NCBI RefSeq assembly: GCF_000429445.1
Contig: NZ_AUBW01000003.1
Location: 472,072 to 536,071, forward strand
Length of the DNA: 64,000 nucleotides
Direction of reading: 5' to 3'
Source of the DNA: Algoriphagus terrigena DSM 22685
Lineage (GTDB): Bacteria; Bacteroidota; Bacteroidia; Cytophagales; Cyclobacteriaceae
The notes under the pieces are model-generated. The model was not told where the DNA came from. It ran no database searches and worked only from the letters and a program-made list of their open reading frames with translations. Both the position numbers and the translations under genes were made by a program. Positions within the stretch are counted from its first letter, which is position 1. Each line of letters starts with the position of its first letter. This document shows positions 52,270-61,900 of the stretch, piece after piece.

Positions 52270-53244
52270 TCAAATATTTAAGATTTCCATCAAAGCAAGG
52301 TGGTCGGGGTGGAGTGGTTTGTGCTTGCCAATGCAGTCAGCAAAGGGCGTATAGACCAGTTCGTTGTTCATTAAGCCGGACATACAGTTTGTCTTGCCGG
52401 CGATGAGCCCGTCCACCGCGCCCATTCCGCAGCGACTGCCCAACACACGGTCGCGGGCCGTAGGGCTGCCTCCGCGCTGGATATGACCGAGCGTAGTTAC
52501 TTTAAATTCCCTCGTTGGGTCTTGGATTTTTTCCTTCACTATCGCCATGATGTGGTCGGCATTTCCCAAGTCGTCTCCTTCAGCGACCACGATGATGCTG
52601 GAAGATCTGAATTCGCGGTGACTTTTGAGGGTATTGACGACCATGTTCAGGTCTGTCTGGGTCTCCGGTACCATGACAAATTCGGCTCCGCCTCCGATTC
52701 CTGATTCGACGGCGATGAATCCGGCATCCCGGCCCATCACTTCCACAAAGAATATCCGGTCATGCGCCGCAGCGGTATCTCTGATCTTGTCGATAGCTTC
52801 CAGCGCAGTATTTACGGCAGTGTCAAATCCGATCGTGTAGTCGGTGCCATAGATGTCGTTGTCGATTGTGCCGGGGCAACCAATTGTCGGGATGCCATAT
52901 TCCTCAAAGAATATTTTTGCTCCGGTGAAAGTCCCGTCACCTCCGATAGCCACCAAACCCTCGATTCCAAGGGCGGAAAGTTGCTCATAGGCGGTCTTTC
53001 TCCCCTCGGGAGTCCGAAACTCGCTTGATCTGGCCGACTTAAGCATGGTGCCCCCACGCTGGACAATATTGCTGACCGAGTGGGAATTCATGAGGAAGAT
53101 ATCTCCTTCGATCATCCCTTCGTATCCCCGGTTGATTCCGTAGACTTCGAGTCCTCTGAATATTCCGGTTCTGACCACCGCACGGATGCAGGCGTTCATT
53201 CCGGGAGAATCCCCACCAGAGGTGAAAACGGCTATTTTTTTCAT
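52270..53244 (-). CDS. pfkA: ATP-dependent 6-phosphofructokinase
   Basis: Key glycolytic enzyme. The 324-residue bacterial-type protein contains FTSGGDSPGMNACIRAVV, GGDGTFTGA (ATP site), PGTIDNDIYGTD with the catalytic Asp, and VEVMGRDAGFIAV and HIQRGGSPTARDR for sugar-phosphate binding. The Gly in GGDGT marks ATP rather than PPi use. The -7 box CAAAAATA (53267-53274 on plus; TATTTTTG on minus) lies about 25 bp upstream. Paired with a small membrane protein gene. Confidence 0.96.
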   Translation of the reverse strand: MKKIAVFTSGGDSPGMNACIRAVVRTGIFRGLEVYGINRGYEGMIEGDIFLMNSHSVSNIVQRGGTMLKSARSSEFRTPEGRKTAYEQLSALGIEGLVAIGGDGTFTGAKIFFEEYGIPTIGCPGTIDNDIYGTDYTIGFDTAVNTALEAIDKIRDTAAAHDRIFFVEVMGRDAGFIAVESGIGGGAEFVMVPETQTDLNMVVNTLKSHREFRSSSIIVVAEGDDLGNADHIMAIVKEKIQDPTREFKVTTLGHIQRGGSPTARDRVLGSRCGMGAVDGLIAGKTNCMSGLMNNELVYTPFADCIGKHKPLHPDHLALMEILNI

Positions 53245-53266
53245 GTTTATAGGTTTAATGGCACGC

Positions 53267-53274
53267 CAAAAATA
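53267..53274 (-). promoter_or_regulatory. -7 box of pfkA
   Basis: TATTTTTG on the minus strand is a perfect match to TAnnTTTG; the start would be near 53261, leaving a leader of about 17 nt. No matching -33 TTG. Confidence 0.45.
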
Positions 53275-53395
53275 GAGATAATAGCAGAAATACTTTAGTG
53301 TGGTTTCAAAATTGAAACGGAAATTAGCCAGACGAACCCAGATTTAAGTATTAACAAATTGAATTCAAGTCCGGAGAAACTTTAACCAAAATACA

Positions 53396-54283
53396 ATGTC
53401 CAATTCTTCAGATTCAGTAACTCTTCGCTTACCGCAGATCGCTTTGGGTTGCATGTCTCTGCCCGAACCCTATGCGGAAGCAGAAGAAATCCTCCAAAGC
53501 GCCATCGACTCCGGGATCACTTTTTTTGACACAGCTGATCTGTATCAACAAGGAAAAAATGAGGAGAACATCGGCAAAGCACTCAGATCCAAGCGTTCCA
53601 GTCTCGTCTTGGCTACCAAGGTAGGAAACCAATGGAATCCGGATGGGAAGTCCTGGTCGTGGAATCCGCGAAAAGAATACATCCTGAAGGCCGTGGAGGA
53701 AAGTCTAAAACGTCTTCAGACGGATTACATCGACCTCTATCAGCTCCATGGCGGGACGCTGGAAGATCCCTGGGAGGAGACGCTCGAGGCGTTTGAGTTG
53801 TTGAAAAGCCAGGGGAAGATCCGGGCGTTTGGGATTTCGTCGATTCGGCCGAATGTGATCCGGAAGGTCATGGCCATGATTCCTCCGGTCACCATCATGA
53901 TGCAATACAGTCCCCTGGACCGCCGTCCCGAGGAAACGGTTTTTCCAATGTTGCAAGAGACCGCGACACGTGTGTTGGTTCGGGGCAGCCTGGCCAGAGG
54001 AATCTTGATCGACAAGCCAGCCGCGAGCTTTTTAGATTTTCCGAAGGAAAAAGTCTCCGAGATCAAGGCCGAAATCCAGGATTCACGCTTTTCCCCGGAA
54101 GCGATCTTGATCCGCTTTGGGCTGAGCGAAAGAGCAGTTTCGTCATTGGTCATCGGCGCAAGCTCGGTGGAGCAAGTCGAGAAGTTGCAAAAAGGGTATG
54201 AAGAAAGTCGGGCGATCCCTGATGAGTTGGTCCTGTGGCTCAAGGCAACTTTTCCAAAGAATTTCTATCAAGACCACCGGTAA
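53396..54283 (+). CDS. Aldo/keto reductase
   Basis: NADPH-dependent oxidoreductase of the aldo/keto reductase family, 295 residues. The catalytic tetrad is visible: Asp in FFDTADLYQQGKNEE with the Tyr, Lys in LVLATKVGNQWNPDGKSW, and His in IDLYQLHGGTLEDPWEE. SLVIGASSVEQVEKLQKGYEE near the C-terminus is the NADPH-binding end. The substrate is unknown. The acylase promoter follows the stop immediately. Confidence 0.92.
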   Translation: MSNSSDSVTLRLPQIALGCMSLPEPYAEAEEILQSAIDSGITFFDTADLYQQGKNEENIGKALRSKRSSLVLATKVGNQWNPDGKSWSWNPRKEYILKAVEESLKRLQTDYIDLYQLHGGTLEDPWEETLEAFELLKSQGKIRAFGISSIRPNVIRKVMAMIPPVTIMMQYSPLDRRPEETVFPMLQETATRVLVRGSLARGILIDKPAASFLDFPKEKVSEIKAEIQDSRFSPEAILIRFGLSERAVSSLVIGASSVEQVEKLQKGYEESRAIPDELVLWLKATFPKNFYQDHR

Positions 54284-54290
54284 GAAATCT

Positions 54291-54322
54291 TTTGCTCTCG
54301 CTTTTGAAAACCCCTATTTTCG
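54291..54322 (+). promoter_or_regulatory. Promoter of the acylase gene
   Basis: TTTG (54291-54294), a 20-bp spacer and TATTTTCG (54315-54322), one mismatch from consensus. Transcription would start near 54328, 23 nt before the ATG at 54351. This supports that start over an upstream in-frame ATG at 54198, which overlaps the aldo/keto reductase gene. Confidence 0.55.
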
Positions 54323-54350
54323 GAAGACCACCATCCATTACCCGACTCTC

Positions 54351-56507
54351 ATGCTTCAAAGACTCACGCTTTTCGTTTGCTGTATCGCCTTTTTCTCCTG
54401 CCAAGCCGAAAAAGACACCTCGGAAGAACTCAGTCGTTGGGAAGCGCACGCTGAGCGCGTCGAAATCCTGCGGGACGACTTTGGTGTACCTCATATCTAT
54501 GGCAAAAGCGATGCGGATGCTGTCTTTGGACTGCTGTACGCGCAGTGCGAGGATGATTTTCGCAGAGTCGAGCGAAACTACGTCTGGGCCATTGGCCGAC
54601 TGGCTGAGTTGGAAGGGGAGGAGGCGCTCTATTCCGATCTCCGGGCAAATCTCTACATGACCGAAGCGGAGGCCAAAGCCGCCTACGGCACCGCACCCGA
54701 CTGGCTCAAGACGCTTTGTGTGGCCTTTGCCGATGGTGTCAACTACTACCTACACACGCACCCGGAAGTCAAGCCGCAGGTGATCACGCACTACGAGCCT
54801 TGGATGCCGATGTTCTTTTCGGAAGGTTCGATCGGCGGGGATATCGAGAGCATCTCCACCGAGCGATTGCAGGCCTTTTACGAGCAGGATTCGGCTTTGG
54901 CTTGGAGTGAAACGGACGACATTCTGGCCGAACCGCAGGGTTCCAACGGCATTGCTATCGCTCCAAGTCTTTCCGAATCGGGCAACGCCATGCTTCTGAT
55001 CAATCCGCATACTTCCTTTTATTTCCGCCCGGAAGTCCACGTCGTGAGCGAGGAAGGTCTGAACGTCTACGGTGCGGTAACGTGGGGTCAGTTTTTTGTG
55101 TATCAGGGATTCAATGAGAAAACAGGGTGGATTCACACCTCGACTTTTGTGGATTTCAGAGATGAGTTTGAAGAGGAGATTGTCGAGTCTGGCGACAAGA
55201 TCCAATACCAATACGGTGAGGAGATGCGCGATGTGGACCAACAGAAAGTGACCCTGAAGTACAAAGACGGAGAGGGGTTGAAGGAGAAAGAGTTCACCTT
55301 TTACCGAACCCATCACGGGCCGATCACCCACAAGACCGGCGCAAAGTGGGTGGCGACCAAGATCAACTGGGATCCGGTCAATGCACTGTCCCAGAGCTAT
55401 ACGCGCACCAAGCTGGCCAACTACGCGGAGTTCAAAAAGATGATGGACATCCGCACCAACTCGTCCAACAACACGGTTTTCGCGGATGCTGAAGGGAACA
55501 TCGGCTACTTTCACGGCAATTTTATCCCCAAACGGAATCCTGAATTTGACTTCTCCAAGCCGGTAGACGGCAGCAATCCCGCGACCGATTGGCAGGGACT
55601 TCACACGGTGGACGAAAGCATCCTGATCCTGAATCCCGGAAATGGCTGGATACAAAACTGTAACTCTACCCCGTTCACAGCTGCGGCCGAGTTCAGCCCC
55701 AAAAAAGAAGATTACCCGGCCTATATGGCGCCAGATGCAGAGAACTTTCGTGCCGTCCATGCGGTGAAAGTCTTGGAGCAAGTGGAAAAGCTGACTCTGG
55801 ACAGCTTCCTTCAGTTGGCGTATGATCCGTATCTGCCGGCCTTTGAATACCTGATCCCCGAACTGCTTGCCGCTGTAAAAGATGGCGGGAACGCGGAGCA
55901 AAAGCAGGTGTTGGAGCTTTTGAAAGGCTGGGATTACCGCACTTCGAAAGAATCCGTGGCGATGTCCGTGGCGCATTTCTATGGGGAAAACTATCAACGC
56001 GAGTTCCGCAGCATGAACCGGTTTGTGAATCCAATGCCAACCGCTAAGGTTCCCACAGCAGCGGAAATCCAGGCAGTTTTCGAGAAGACGATCGCACAGA
56101 TGAACGCTGATTTCGGGACTTGGAATACGCCTTGGGGTGAGATCAACCGCTTTCAGAGACTGAGCGGCGCGATTGACGCTGGTTTTGACGATGACAAGCC
56201 TTTTGTGCCGATCGGCTTGGCTTCCGGCAACTGGGGCGCACTGGCCGCCTACGGCGCAAGAGCCGGAGAAAACACCAAAAGACTCTATGGCTATCGCGGC
56301 AACAGCTTTGTCGCAGTGGTGGAGTTTGGAGATCGGGTGAAAGCAAAGACGATCCTGGCTGGTGGCCAAAGTGCAGACCCAAGTTCTCCGCACTTCTTTG
56401 ACCAGGCCCAGCGCTATGCGGATGTCAAGTTTAAGGACGTGGCTTTTTACAAATCAGATGTAGAGAAACGGGTGGCGAAAAGGTATCATCCGGGAAGATC
56501 CGAGTAA
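54351..56507 (+). CDS. Penicillin-acylase-type Ntn-hydrolase lipoprotein
   Basis: A 718-residue exported Ntn-hydrolase precursor. The signal ends in the lipobox AFFSC (MLQRLTLFVCCIAFFSC), so it is a lipoprotein. The alpha part opens VEILRDDFGVPHIYGKSDADAVFGLLYAQCEDDF, a hallmark of acylases. The nucleophile is Ser198 in EPQGSNGIAIAPS, which becomes the N-terminus of the beta chain after self-cleavage. The beta part has FYRTHHGPI and RTNSSNNTVFADAEGNIGYFHGN. The family cleaves amide bonds of penicillins, N-acyl homoserine lactones or cyclic lipopeptides; which applies is not decided. The start is fixed by the lipobox and the promoter. Confidence 0.9.
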   Translation: MLQRLTLFVCCIAFFSCQAEKDTSEELSRWEAHAERVEILRDDFGVPHIYGKSDADAVFGLLYAQCEDDFRRVERNYVWAIGRLAELEGEEALYSDLRANLYMTEAEAKAAYGTAPDWLKTLCVAFADGVNYYLHTHPEVKPQVITHYEPWMPMFFSEGSIGGDIESISTERLQAFYEQDSALAWSETDDILAEPQGSNGIAIAPSLSESGNAMLLINPHTSFYFRPEVHVVSEEGLNVYGAVTWGQFFVYQGFNEKTGWIHTSTFVDFRDEFEEEIVESGDKIQYQYGEEMRDVDQQKVTLKYKDGEGLKEKEFTFYRTHHGPITHKTGAKWVATKINWDPVNALSQSYTRTKLANYAEFKKMMDIRTNSSNNTVFADAEGNIGYFHGNFIPKRNPEFDFSKPVDGSNPATDWQGLHTVDESILILNPGNGWIQNCNSTPFTAAAEFSPKKEDYPAYMAPDAENFRAVHAVKVLEQVEKLTLDSFLQLAYDPYLPAFEYLIPELLAAVKDGGNAEQKQVLELLKGWDYRTSKESVAMSVAHFYGENYQREFRSMNRFVNPMPTAKVPTAAEIQAVFEKTIAQMNADFGTWNTPWGEINRFQRLSGAIDAGFDDDKPFVPIGLASGNWGALAAYGARAGENTKRLYGYRGNSFVAVVEFGDRVKAKTILAGGQSADPSSPHFFDQAQRYADVKFKDVAFYKSDVEKRVAKRYHPGRSE

Positions 56508-56535
56508 GACCAGAGGATGTCTCCAAAGAGCTTAC

Positions 56536-56627
56536 GTGTCAGCCTGAGCGGAGTCGAAGGCCATTTCCAAGGAGCTGGATTATATTTCGACTTCCTGCGT
56601 ACCGCAGGCAGGCGCTCAATGTGACAC
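56536..56627. repeat. REP-type inverted repeat with a nested second palindrome
   Basis: The left arm GTGTCAGCCTGAGCGGAGTC plus GAA (56536-56558) is the inverted partner of a right arm (56586-56627) that begins TTCGACTT and ends CGCTCAATGTGACAC. The right arm is split by a 19-bp insert, CCTGCGTACCGCAGGCAGG (56594-56612), itself palindromic. Without the insert the arms match at 19 of 23 positions. Close relatives of the core lie at 61663-61680 and 63270-63285, and a relative of the insert at 58918-58937. The pattern is that of interspersed REP pairs; no RAYT transposase is in the window. Confidence 0.6.
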
Positions 56628-56725
56628 TCGGTATCTATGAGACAGCCTTTTTCATCTTTCTTCCTGACTTTTATCAGAGATAGGGCATAGGAGCGGGTTT
56701 ACCTTGTAGCAAAGGTAGTATTAAG

Positions 56726-58732
56726 ATGGACTCGACTCAGCCAGGACACAGTTTTCCCATTGGATCTTTCTATTCAAGGGAAGGCGTCAACTTTTCGCTT
56801 TTCTCCAAACATGCCACAGGAGTGGAACTGTTGTTTTTTGACTCAAGAGAAGATCAAGAGCCTGCTTCAGTGATCAGTTTGGATCCCAGAGTCAACCGTA
56901 CCTATCATTATTGGCACGTATTTGTACCGGGTATCCAACCGGGTCAGCTGTACGGTTACCGGGTTTTGGGTCCGCATGATCCGGCCCAGGGGCTGCGCTT
57001 CGATCCGGAGAAGATCTTGCTCGATCCATATGCAAGGAGCGTGGTCTTTTCCGACTCCTGCCCTAAATCTGTGGTCGTAGATCCGGACGCCTACGACTGG
57101 GAGGGAGATCTGCCACTCGCGCGACCTTTCTCCCAGACCATCATCTATGAGATGCATGTGGCCGGTTTCACCAAAAATCCCAATTCCGGTGTATCTGAAG
57201 CCGTCCGCGGCACCTATGCCGGGATGATCGAAAAAATCCCCTATCTCCTGGAGCTCGGCATTACCGCGGTGGAGCTGATGCCGGTGTTTCAGTTTGACCC
57301 AAAGACCAGCGACGGAAGGATCAATTACTGGGGCTACAATCCCGTCTCGTTCTTTTCGGTTCACGAGGGATTCTCCAGCAAGAAAGACCCCATCGCAGCC
57401 ATGGATGAGTTTCGGAATCTGGTCAAAGCGCTACACAAGGCGGGAATTGAAGTGATCCTGGATGTGGTCTACAATCATACCGCGGAGGGCGGCGAGGACG
57501 GGCCGACTTATTCCTTTAGAGGCATAGACAACCTGATGTATTACTCGCTCGAAGCCGACAAGGCCAAGTACAGCAACTACTCCGGCTGCGGCAACAGCCT
57601 CAATGCAAACAATCCCATCGTCCGGCGGATGATCCTGGACAGCCTGCGGTTTTGGGTGAAACACATGCATGTGGACGGCTTTCGCTTTGATCTGGCCTCG
57701 ATCCTGTCGCGGGATGGCAAGGGGCGACTGATCGAAAATCCGCCGATTCTCTGGGACATCGAGTCCGATCCGGTCTTGGCGGGCACCAAGCTCATCGCCG
57801 AGGCTTGGGATGCGGCTGGGCTGTATCAGGTGGGGACTTTTGTCGGAGACAGTTGGAAGGAGTGGAACGGTAGATTCCGGGATGATGTCAGAAGTTTCAT
57901 CAAAGGTGACAACGGGAAGATCAAATCCTTCATCAGCCGAATGATCGGCAGCCCGGATATCTTCGGGCATCAGGAGCGGGAGCCGGAGCAAAGCATCAAC
58001 TTTGTGACCTGCCACGATGGATTTACGCTCTACGACCTGGTGGCCTATGAACACAAGCACAACGAGCTCAACGGAGAAGGAAACCGAGACGGAGCGAATG
58101 ACAATCTAAGCTGGAACTGCGGAGTGGAGGGGCCGAGCAGTGATCCTGGGACGGAATTTTTGAGGGAAAAGCAGATGCGCAACTTCTTCGCCACGGTCTT
58201 GCTGGCCGTGGGGACGCCGATGCTCTTCATGGGGGATGAGGTCAAACGCACTCAGCTCGGCAACAACAATCCCTACTGTCAGGACAATGAACTGAGCTGG
58301 TTTGACTGGGATCTGGTCGCCAAGAATCAGGGACTCTTTCGATTTGTAAAGATAATGACCGCCCAGCGGCTTAAGCGCGACGCCAGCCAGGTGGAAAACT
58401 CCATGAGCCTGAAAGAGCTGCTGGACAAAGGCCAGATCACGTATCACGGAGTGAAACTGAACGCAACAGACTGGTCGGATCAGTCGCATGCCATCGCTTT
58501 CAGCGTGGAGTCTCTCAGCCAAAAGACCTCGATGCACATCATGATCAATGCTTACTTCGGGACATTGGAGTTTGAAGTGCCTCAAATCAGCCAGTCCGGC
58601 AAAACGTGGCGGGTTTGGGTGGATACCGGCAAGGCCGCGCCGGCGGATATCTATGAATGGGGCAGTGGGCCGGAGTTTGCCGAGTCGCACGTTTCGGTCG
58701 AAGGGCGCTCGATCGTGATCTTCGTTTCGTAG
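56726..58732 (+). CDS. glgX: Glycogen debranching enzyme GlgX (isoamylase type)
   Basis: Hydrolyses alpha-1,6 branches of glycogen or limit dextrin. The 668-residue protein starts with a CBM48/E-set domain (PIGSFYSREGVNFSLFSKHAT to about residue 130), then a GH13 barrel with DVVYNHTAEG, the nucleophile in VDGFRFDLAS, the acid Glu in IAEAWDAAGLYQ and VTCHDGFTLYDL with the third acid. LGNNNPYCQDNELSWFDWD is GlgX/TreX-specific. The C-terminal beta domain is complete. No other glycogen gene is adjacent. No signal peptide. The upstream 220 bp hold only the REP-like element. Confidence 0.94.
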   Translation: MDSTQPGHSFPIGSFYSREGVNFSLFSKHATGVELLFFDSREDQEPASVISLDPRVNRTYHYWHVFVPGIQPGQLYGYRVLGPHDPAQGLRFDPEKILLDPYARSVVFSDSCPKSVVVDPDAYDWEGDLPLARPFSQTIIYEMHVAGFTKNPNSGVSEAVRGTYAGMIEKIPYLLELGITAVELMPVFQFDPKTSDGRINYWGYNPVSFFSVHEGFSSKKDPIAAMDEFRNLVKALHKAGIEVILDVVYNHTAEGGEDGPTYSFRGIDNLMYYSLEADKAKYSNYSGCGNSLNANNPIVRRMILDSLRFWVKHMHVDGFRFDLASILSRDGKGRLIENPPILWDIESDPVLAGTKLIAEAWDAAGLYQVGTFVGDSWKEWNGRFRDDVRSFIKGDNGKIKSFISRMIGSPDIFGHQEREPEQSINFVTCHDGFTLYDLVAYEHKHNELNGEGNRDGANDNLSWNCGVEGPSSDPGTEFLREKQMRNFFATVLLAVGTPMLFMGDEVKRTQLGNNNPYCQDNELSWFDWDLVAKNQGLFRFVKIMTAQRLKRDASQVENSMSLKELLDKGQITYHGVKLNATDWSDQSHAIAFSVESLSQKTSMHIMINAYFGTLEFEVPQISQSGKTWRVWVDTGKAAPADIYEWGSGPEFAESHVSVEGRSIVIFVS

Positions 58733-58917
58733 GCTTTTTGGGCGCGGATTTTTGCTTTTACAGGATGCCAACTTGCTCCGAGAGTGCGACTGGTCGATCG
58801 CAAAACGGTCACTTATTTAATCCTATCCGTTCTCCGTTGACTCAAAGAAATTACTTTTCGTTTTCAGGCAAACTGATATCTTTAGGGATTGAGATTATCA
58901 TATTGCCGATTGAGTGC

Positions 58918-58937
58918 CTGCCTGGCGGCAGCCAGGT
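58918..58937. repeat. Short palindrome of the second REP-like family
   Basis: CCTGCCTGGCGGCAGCCAGG contains CCTGGC-GGCA-GCCAGG, a hairpin. Its start matches the reverse complement of the 19-bp insert at 56594-56612 (CCTGCCTGCGGTACGCAGG). It lies just before the restriction-modification gene and inside an in-frame upstream extension of it, which is one reason not to start that gene earlier. Confidence 0.5.
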
Positions 58938-58976
58938 CCCCACTCACTTCCAGCCCAAATACCACCGATTCCTTTC

Positions 58977-61900
58977 ATGACCACAGCCGAATACCTCGTC
59001 GCCCTCAATTCCCGCTTTCGCCTTGGCAATGCCACCGAACACACCTTTCGGGGCGATCTCCAAAATCTCCTCGAATCCCTCGCTCCCGGCATCAGCGCCA
59101 CCAACGAACCCAAGCGCCAAGCCTGCGGTGCACCGGATTACATCCTGACGAATAAAAAAGAAATCCCCGTCGGTTACATCGAGGCCAAGGATATCGGCGA
59201 TTCGGATTTGCATGGGGTGAAAAAGAACGGTAACAAGGAGCAGTTTGACCGATACAAAGGCTCGCTGGACAACCTGATCTTTACCGATTACCTCGAATTC
59301 GTCTATTTCCGTAATGGGGAATTCGCTTCTTCCGTTCGCATCGGCACCATCGACCAAGGCAAAATCCTTCCCCTTCCGCATAATTACCCGGCTTTCGAAC
59401 TGCTGATCAAAGAGTTTACCACGCACCTCGGGCAGACAATCAAGAGCTCCAAAAAGCTCGCCGAGATGATGGCTGGCAAGGCGCGGCTTCTCGCCAATGT
59501 GATCCAAGCCGCTCTCGAAAGCGACGAGGAGCATCAGGACAATTCTACCCTGAAGGATCAGATGAACGCTTTCAAGGAAATCCTCATCCACGACATCACG
59601 CCCAAGCAGTTTTCCGATGTCTATGCACAGACCATCGCCTACGGGATGTTTGCGGCGAGACGTTACGATACCTCTTTGGATACCTTTAGCCGACAGGAAG
59701 CGGCCGACCTGATCCCCAAGTCCAATCCTTTCCTGCGAAAGCTCTTCCAGTACATCGCAGGCTATGATCTCGATGCCCGGATCACTTGGATCGTGGATGC
59801 GCTGGCAGATATCTTTCGGGCTACAGATTTGGAAGCGATCCTTAAGAATTTTGGCAAGGCCACCAAGATGGAGGATCCCATCATCCACTTCTACGAGGAC
59901 TTCCTGACCCAATACGATCCCAAGCTTCGCAAGCAGCGGGGGGTCTGGTACACGCCCCATCCCGTGGTGAACTTTATCATCCGGGCGGTGGACGAAATCT
60001 TGGTCACCGAGTTTGGCTTGCCGATGGGCTTGGCCGATACCTCCAAGACCAAGATCAAAATCCCCATTCCCACGCATGATCAGCGCTTCAAGGGCGGTAT
60101 GCGGGAGATCGAACAGGAAGTGCACCGGGTGCAATTCCTCGATCCGGCCACAGGCACGGGCACCTTTGTGGCGGAGGCGATCCAGCAGATCTATGACAAG
60201 ATGAAGGGGCAGCAAGGACTCTGGAACAGCTATGTAGAAAATCACCTGCTTCCCCGCATCAACGGCTTCGAACTGCTGATGGCTTCCTATGCCATGGCGC
60301 ATCTGAAACTGGATCTGCTGCTCAAGCAAACCGGCTATACCGGAACCAAAAATCAACGATTCCGCATCTACCTGACCAATTCTCTGGAGGAATACCACAA
60401 GGACACCGGAACCCTCTTTGCCAACTGGCTATCTGCCGAAGCTTCCGAAGCCAATCAGATCAAACGCGATGCGCCTGTGATGATTGTGGCGGGGAATCCG
60501 CCGTATTCGGGTGAAAGCTCCAACAAAGGAGAATGGATTATGAATCTGATGGAGGATTACAAAAAAGAACCCGGAGGAAAGGAAAAGCTCAAGGAACAAA
60601 ATTCAAAGTTCATCAATGATGACTATGTCAAGTTTATCCGATATGGTCAGCACTTTATTGAGAAAAATGGAAGTGGTGTTCTAGCATTTATTAATCCTCA
60701 TGGCTTTTTAGATAATCCCACTTTTCGCGGTATGCGCTGGAATCTATTAAAGACCTTTGATAAAATCTATACGATTGATCTTCATGGGAATTCAAAGAAA
60801 AATGAGCAAACTTTGGATGGTCAAAAAGACGAAAATGTTTTTGATATAATGCAAGGTGTATCAATAAATTTTTTTATAAAAACCAGAAACAAAAAAGACA
60901 CAGAACTAGGGAAAGTATTTAAACTTGATCTTTTTGGAAAAAGAGAGTTTAAGTATGAATACTTGGCTGAAAACAATTTACTTTCTTCATCCTTTAAAGA
61001 AATTAAATATTCAGGTCCTGAATACTATTTTGTAGAGACAGATTATAATTTAAAAGAAATTTATTATCAAAATTTTTCTCTTAGAGAGTTGTTTCAAATT
61101 TCTTCAATCGGAGTATTAACAAAAAATGATTCAATTTCAATTGCCTTTACTAGAAAAGAAATATTAAATACAATTAGCGATTTTAGACAATTAAATGAAA
61201 AGGAATTAAAGCAGAAATATAAAGTTAAGGATGATAGTAGAGATTGGAAGCTTTCTAATGCAATTTCTGACGCACAAAATCACAATAATGATTTTATAAA
61301 AAAAATTGCTTATCGACCATTTGATGAGCGCCAAACTTTTATTTCTGGAAATTCTAGAGCTTTTGTTTCTTATCCTCAAAATAAAATTAGAAATCAATTC
61401 GAGAGGGATAATTTAGGACTTATTAGTACCCGGCAACTGGCTTCTTTACCATTTGATCATATTTTTATTTCGAATATTATTTCTGAACAGTGCTTTATTT
61501 CCAATAGGACAAAAGAAGGTGGTGTAGTTTTCCCCCTCTATCTCTACCCCGAATCTTCCGGTCAGTTGAGTTTAGGTTCGGCCGCGACCCGCACCCCCAA
61601 TCTGAATCTGGAAATCGTGGATCAGATTGCGAAGGGCTTGGGGTTGACCTTTGTTCCTGAGCCCTTCGACTCTGCTCAGGGTAAAAAAGGAGGAGAAGTT
61701 TGTTTTGCGGAAAGTGGAGAAGTGATGCCAGCCTATCGGCAGACCTTTGCGCCGATAGATTTGTTGGACTACATCTATGCCGTGCTGCATAGTCCAAGTT
61801 ACAGAGAAACATACAAGGAGTTTTTGAAGATCGACTTCCCAAGAGTGCCCTATCCGACGGATGCTGGGCAGTTTTGGAAGTTGGTGGAATTGGGCGGAGA

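Noticed and set aside
54198..54350. Acylase start within the aldo/keto reductase gene
   Set aside because: The lipoprotein signal starts at 54351 and a promoter lies between the genes; the upstream 51 residues are an out-of-frame read of the reductase end.
54750..56393. 547-residue reading frame opposite the acylase
   Set aside because: A long antisense frame caused by codon composition; it is His/Arg-rich, has no recognisable domain and lies fully opposite a well-supported gene.
58914..58976. Upstream start of the restriction-modification protein
   Set aside because: The extension is read through a palindromic repeat (58918-58937) and gives a Pro-rich peptide; the ATG at 58977 starts with family-like MTTAEYLVALN.
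58944..60398. 484-residue reading frame opposite the restriction-modification gene
   Set aside because: Antisense shadow of the higher-GC N-terminal half of the enzyme; no motif and no promoter.
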